Position numbers and translations under genes: made by a program. Below, one piece after another: positions 7,116 through 7,650 of a DNA stretch of 7,650 nucleotides; positions within the stretch are counted from its first letter, which is position 1; the number at the start of each line of letters is the position of its first letter. The notes under the pieces were generated by a model that did not search any database, was not told the DNA's origin, and worked only from the letters and a program-made list of their open reading frames with translations. This DNA comes from Bacillota bacterium (GTDB lineage Bacteria > Bacillota > Clostridia > Peptostreptococcales > Anaerovoracaceae): contig JAKJCD010000026.1 of NCBI GenBank assembly GCA_022706625.1, positions 8,346-15,995 on the forward strand, given 5' to 3'.

Positions 7116-7241
7116 TTATAAAACCGGATAAACCTTTTGATATTTCATTTTGTTATCCGGACGTTCTTCCAAAAGACAGGATCTTGTATGGCACAAAACG
7201 TATTTTATCCGCTGTATCGGTTGATGCGGATATAACATCAT
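7116..7241 (-). CDS. Possible small ORF of 41 codons between ftsL and the PBP gene
   Basis: An ATG at 7241 (a second ATG follows directly) opens 41 codons ending at TAA 7118-7116, 14 bases before the PBP start. AAGGAG (7256-7251) sits nine bases upstream, as good as the sites of the known genes, and the spacing to the PBP gene matches the rest of the operon. The predicted peptide is basic and not membrane-like. It has HQPIQRIKYVL (6-16), two cysteines in CHTRSC (17-22) and a Lys/Tyr-rich tail (KMKYQKVYPVL, 31-41). I do not recognise it. It could be a leader peptide or a chance ORF: about one in seven random frames stays open this long. Two inverted repeats lie inside it and compete with a purely coding explanation. 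Confidence 0.3.
   Translation of the reverse strand: MMLYPHQPIQRIKYVLCHTRSCLLEERPDNKMKYQKVYPVL
7124..7160 (-). repeat. Inverted repeat B just upstream of the PBP ribosome binding site
   Basis: Perfect 8-base arms CCGGATAA and TTATCCGG around a 21-base loop, ending 12 bases before AAGGAG of the PBP gene. In the mRNA sense it is followed by TTTTATAATTT, an interrupted T-tract, so weak termination or attenuation is possible but the long loop argues against a strong terminator. The right arm can also pair with the right arm of repeat A (CGGATAA with TTATCCG, 7 bases), which would exclude both hairpins. Confidence 0.45.
7206..7232 (-). repeat. Inverted repeat A in the ftsL-PBP intergenic region
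   Basis: Perfect 7-base arms TATCCGC and GCGGATA around a 13-base loop. It can form a short hairpin in the operon mRNA, or be a protein site. No T-run follows on the minus strand, so it is not a terminator. Its arms share the CGGATA/TATCCG core with repeat B. Confidence 0.45.
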
Positions 7242-7300
7242 ATGCTCTTGCTCCTTGATATTTTCTATTATTTTACTTTGAGCCTGCTTTTCTCTATGAC

Positions 7301-7650
7301 TTACATTTTAAATGCCAACTGCTTCAACGTAAGGGCACCGGCGTCTGTATCAATAAATGCGATTTGGTCTATTTCCGGATATATCATGCCCAACTCCTTC
7401 ATAGCTTTTTCCTCGATAACAGAGATATTGTTCGCGCTTTTTATAGCCACATTGAGGTTCTCTATCTCACCCCGCACTATGTTTGTCTCGGCAAGGATCG
7501 AATTTGTATTCAGCTTGATCTGTGCTGCGAAAGCCGTTGTGACTATCAGACATACACAGAGCAGTCCCATAAAAACTGTAAAAACCACCAGTCTGAATTT
7601 ATCTTTGGCACTTAAGCCCGAGACTTTAGATCTGCTCTGCTCTGCTTTTT
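7301..7650 (-). CDS. ftsL: Cell division protein FtsL (5' end cut by window)
   Basis: Small bitopic membrane protein of the divisome. In the family it forms a coiled-coil complex with DivIB/FtsQ and DivIC/FtsB that controls the septal PBP. The frame is open to the window edge (115 residues visible). A GTG at 7588 would start inside the transmembrane segment, so the true start is upstream of the window. Order: a charged cytoplasmic tail (with SAKDKFR), one hydrophobic segment (about visible residues 20-43, LVVFTVFMGLLCVCLIV onward), then an Asn/Glu-rich helical region suited to a coiled coil, and the typical FtsL end IEEKAMKELGMIYPEIDQIAFID. FtsL diverges strongly in sequence, so the call rests on architecture, the KELGMIYP-like motif and position directly before the PBP gene. 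A DivIC-like protein is the alternative. Confidence 0.85.
   Translation of the reverse strand, partial: KAEQSRSKVSGLSAKDKFRLVVFTVFMGLLCVCLIVTTAFAAQIKLNTNSILAETNIVRGEIENLNVAIKSANNISVIEEKAMKELGMIYPEIDQIAFIDTDAGALTLKQLAFKM
7631..7645. repeat. Three tandem copies of the pentanucleotide TCTGC
   Basis: TCTGC occurs three times in a row on the plus strand (GCAGA on the coding strand) within the cytoplasmic N-terminal coding part of ftsL, giving residues such as AEQSR. The unit is not a multiple of three, so a change in copy number would shift the frame. Three copies is short and may be chance. Confidence 0.5.

Noticed and set aside
7115..7120. Perfect TATAAT on the minus strand just before the PBP gene
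   Set aside because: A start site about seven bases downstream would fall in the Shine-Dalgarno of the PBP gene, and no -35 like TTGACA lies 16-18 bases upstream. It is probably chance in an AT-rich stretch.
7124..7160. Intrinsic terminator between ftsL and the PBP gene
   Set aside because: The stem is only 8 bases and half A/T, the loop is 21 bases and the T-tract is interrupted. Termination here would also cut off the downstream cell wall genes. I keep it only as an inverted repeat.
1..7650. Mobile elements, CRISPR, tRNA/rRNA or defence-type genes
   Set aside because: Nothing in either strand supports these. The whole window is accounted for by dcw genes in their usual order apart from the 199-base gap.

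Overview
The window is a continuous stretch of a division and cell wall (dcw) cluster, with every gene on the minus strand. Read in the direction of transcription, from high to low coordinates, the order is ftsL (5' end outside the window), a class B penicillin-binding protein of the SpoVD/FtsI type, murE, murF, mraY and murD (3' end outside the window). This order, a PASTA-tailed PBP after a small divergent FtsL, strong Shine-Dalgarno sequences (AAGGAG, AGGAGG), two GTG starts and a meso-DAP type MurE point to a low- to mid-GC Gram-positive (Bacillota), most likely a clostridial anaerobe. I cannot name a genus.

Layout: murD 1-1256, mraY 1273-2232, murF 2243-3621, murE 3608-5089, spoVD/ftsI-like 5104-7101, ftsL 7301-7650. 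From the PBP to murD the genes are separated by 10-16 bases or overlap (murE/murF by 14), so they are almost certainly cotranscribed and translationally coupled. The only real gap, 199 bases (7102-7300), lies between ftsL and the PBP gene. It holds a possible 41-codon ORF with its own Shine-Dalgarno sequence and two short inverted repeats with related arms. The plus strand carries no convincing gene. I see no RNA gene, mobile element, CRISPR array or strong terminator.

Together the products make and use the peptidoglycan precursor. MurD, MurE and MurF add D-Glu, meso-DAP and D-Ala-D-Ala to UDP-MurNAc-L-Ala, MraY loads the resulting pentapeptide onto undecaprenyl phosphate to give lipid I, the PBP cross-links the finished strands, and FtsL belongs to the septal complex.

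The main anomaly is murF. It is split by a reading-frame break just after its P-loop, at a run of six T. Comparison with the remembered spacing of MurF proteins suggests that exactly ten bases are missing, and that they would have formed a second tandem copy of a 10-base unit still present at 3232-3241. This may be a true mutation, a reversible slippage site or a sequence/assembly collapse. I did not find a clearly undescribed system. The best candidates for a second look are the murF break, the unannotated small ORF with its hairpins upstream of the PBP gene, and a cysteine pair in the PBP active site that matches the redox-controlled pair of Bacillus subtilis SpoVD.
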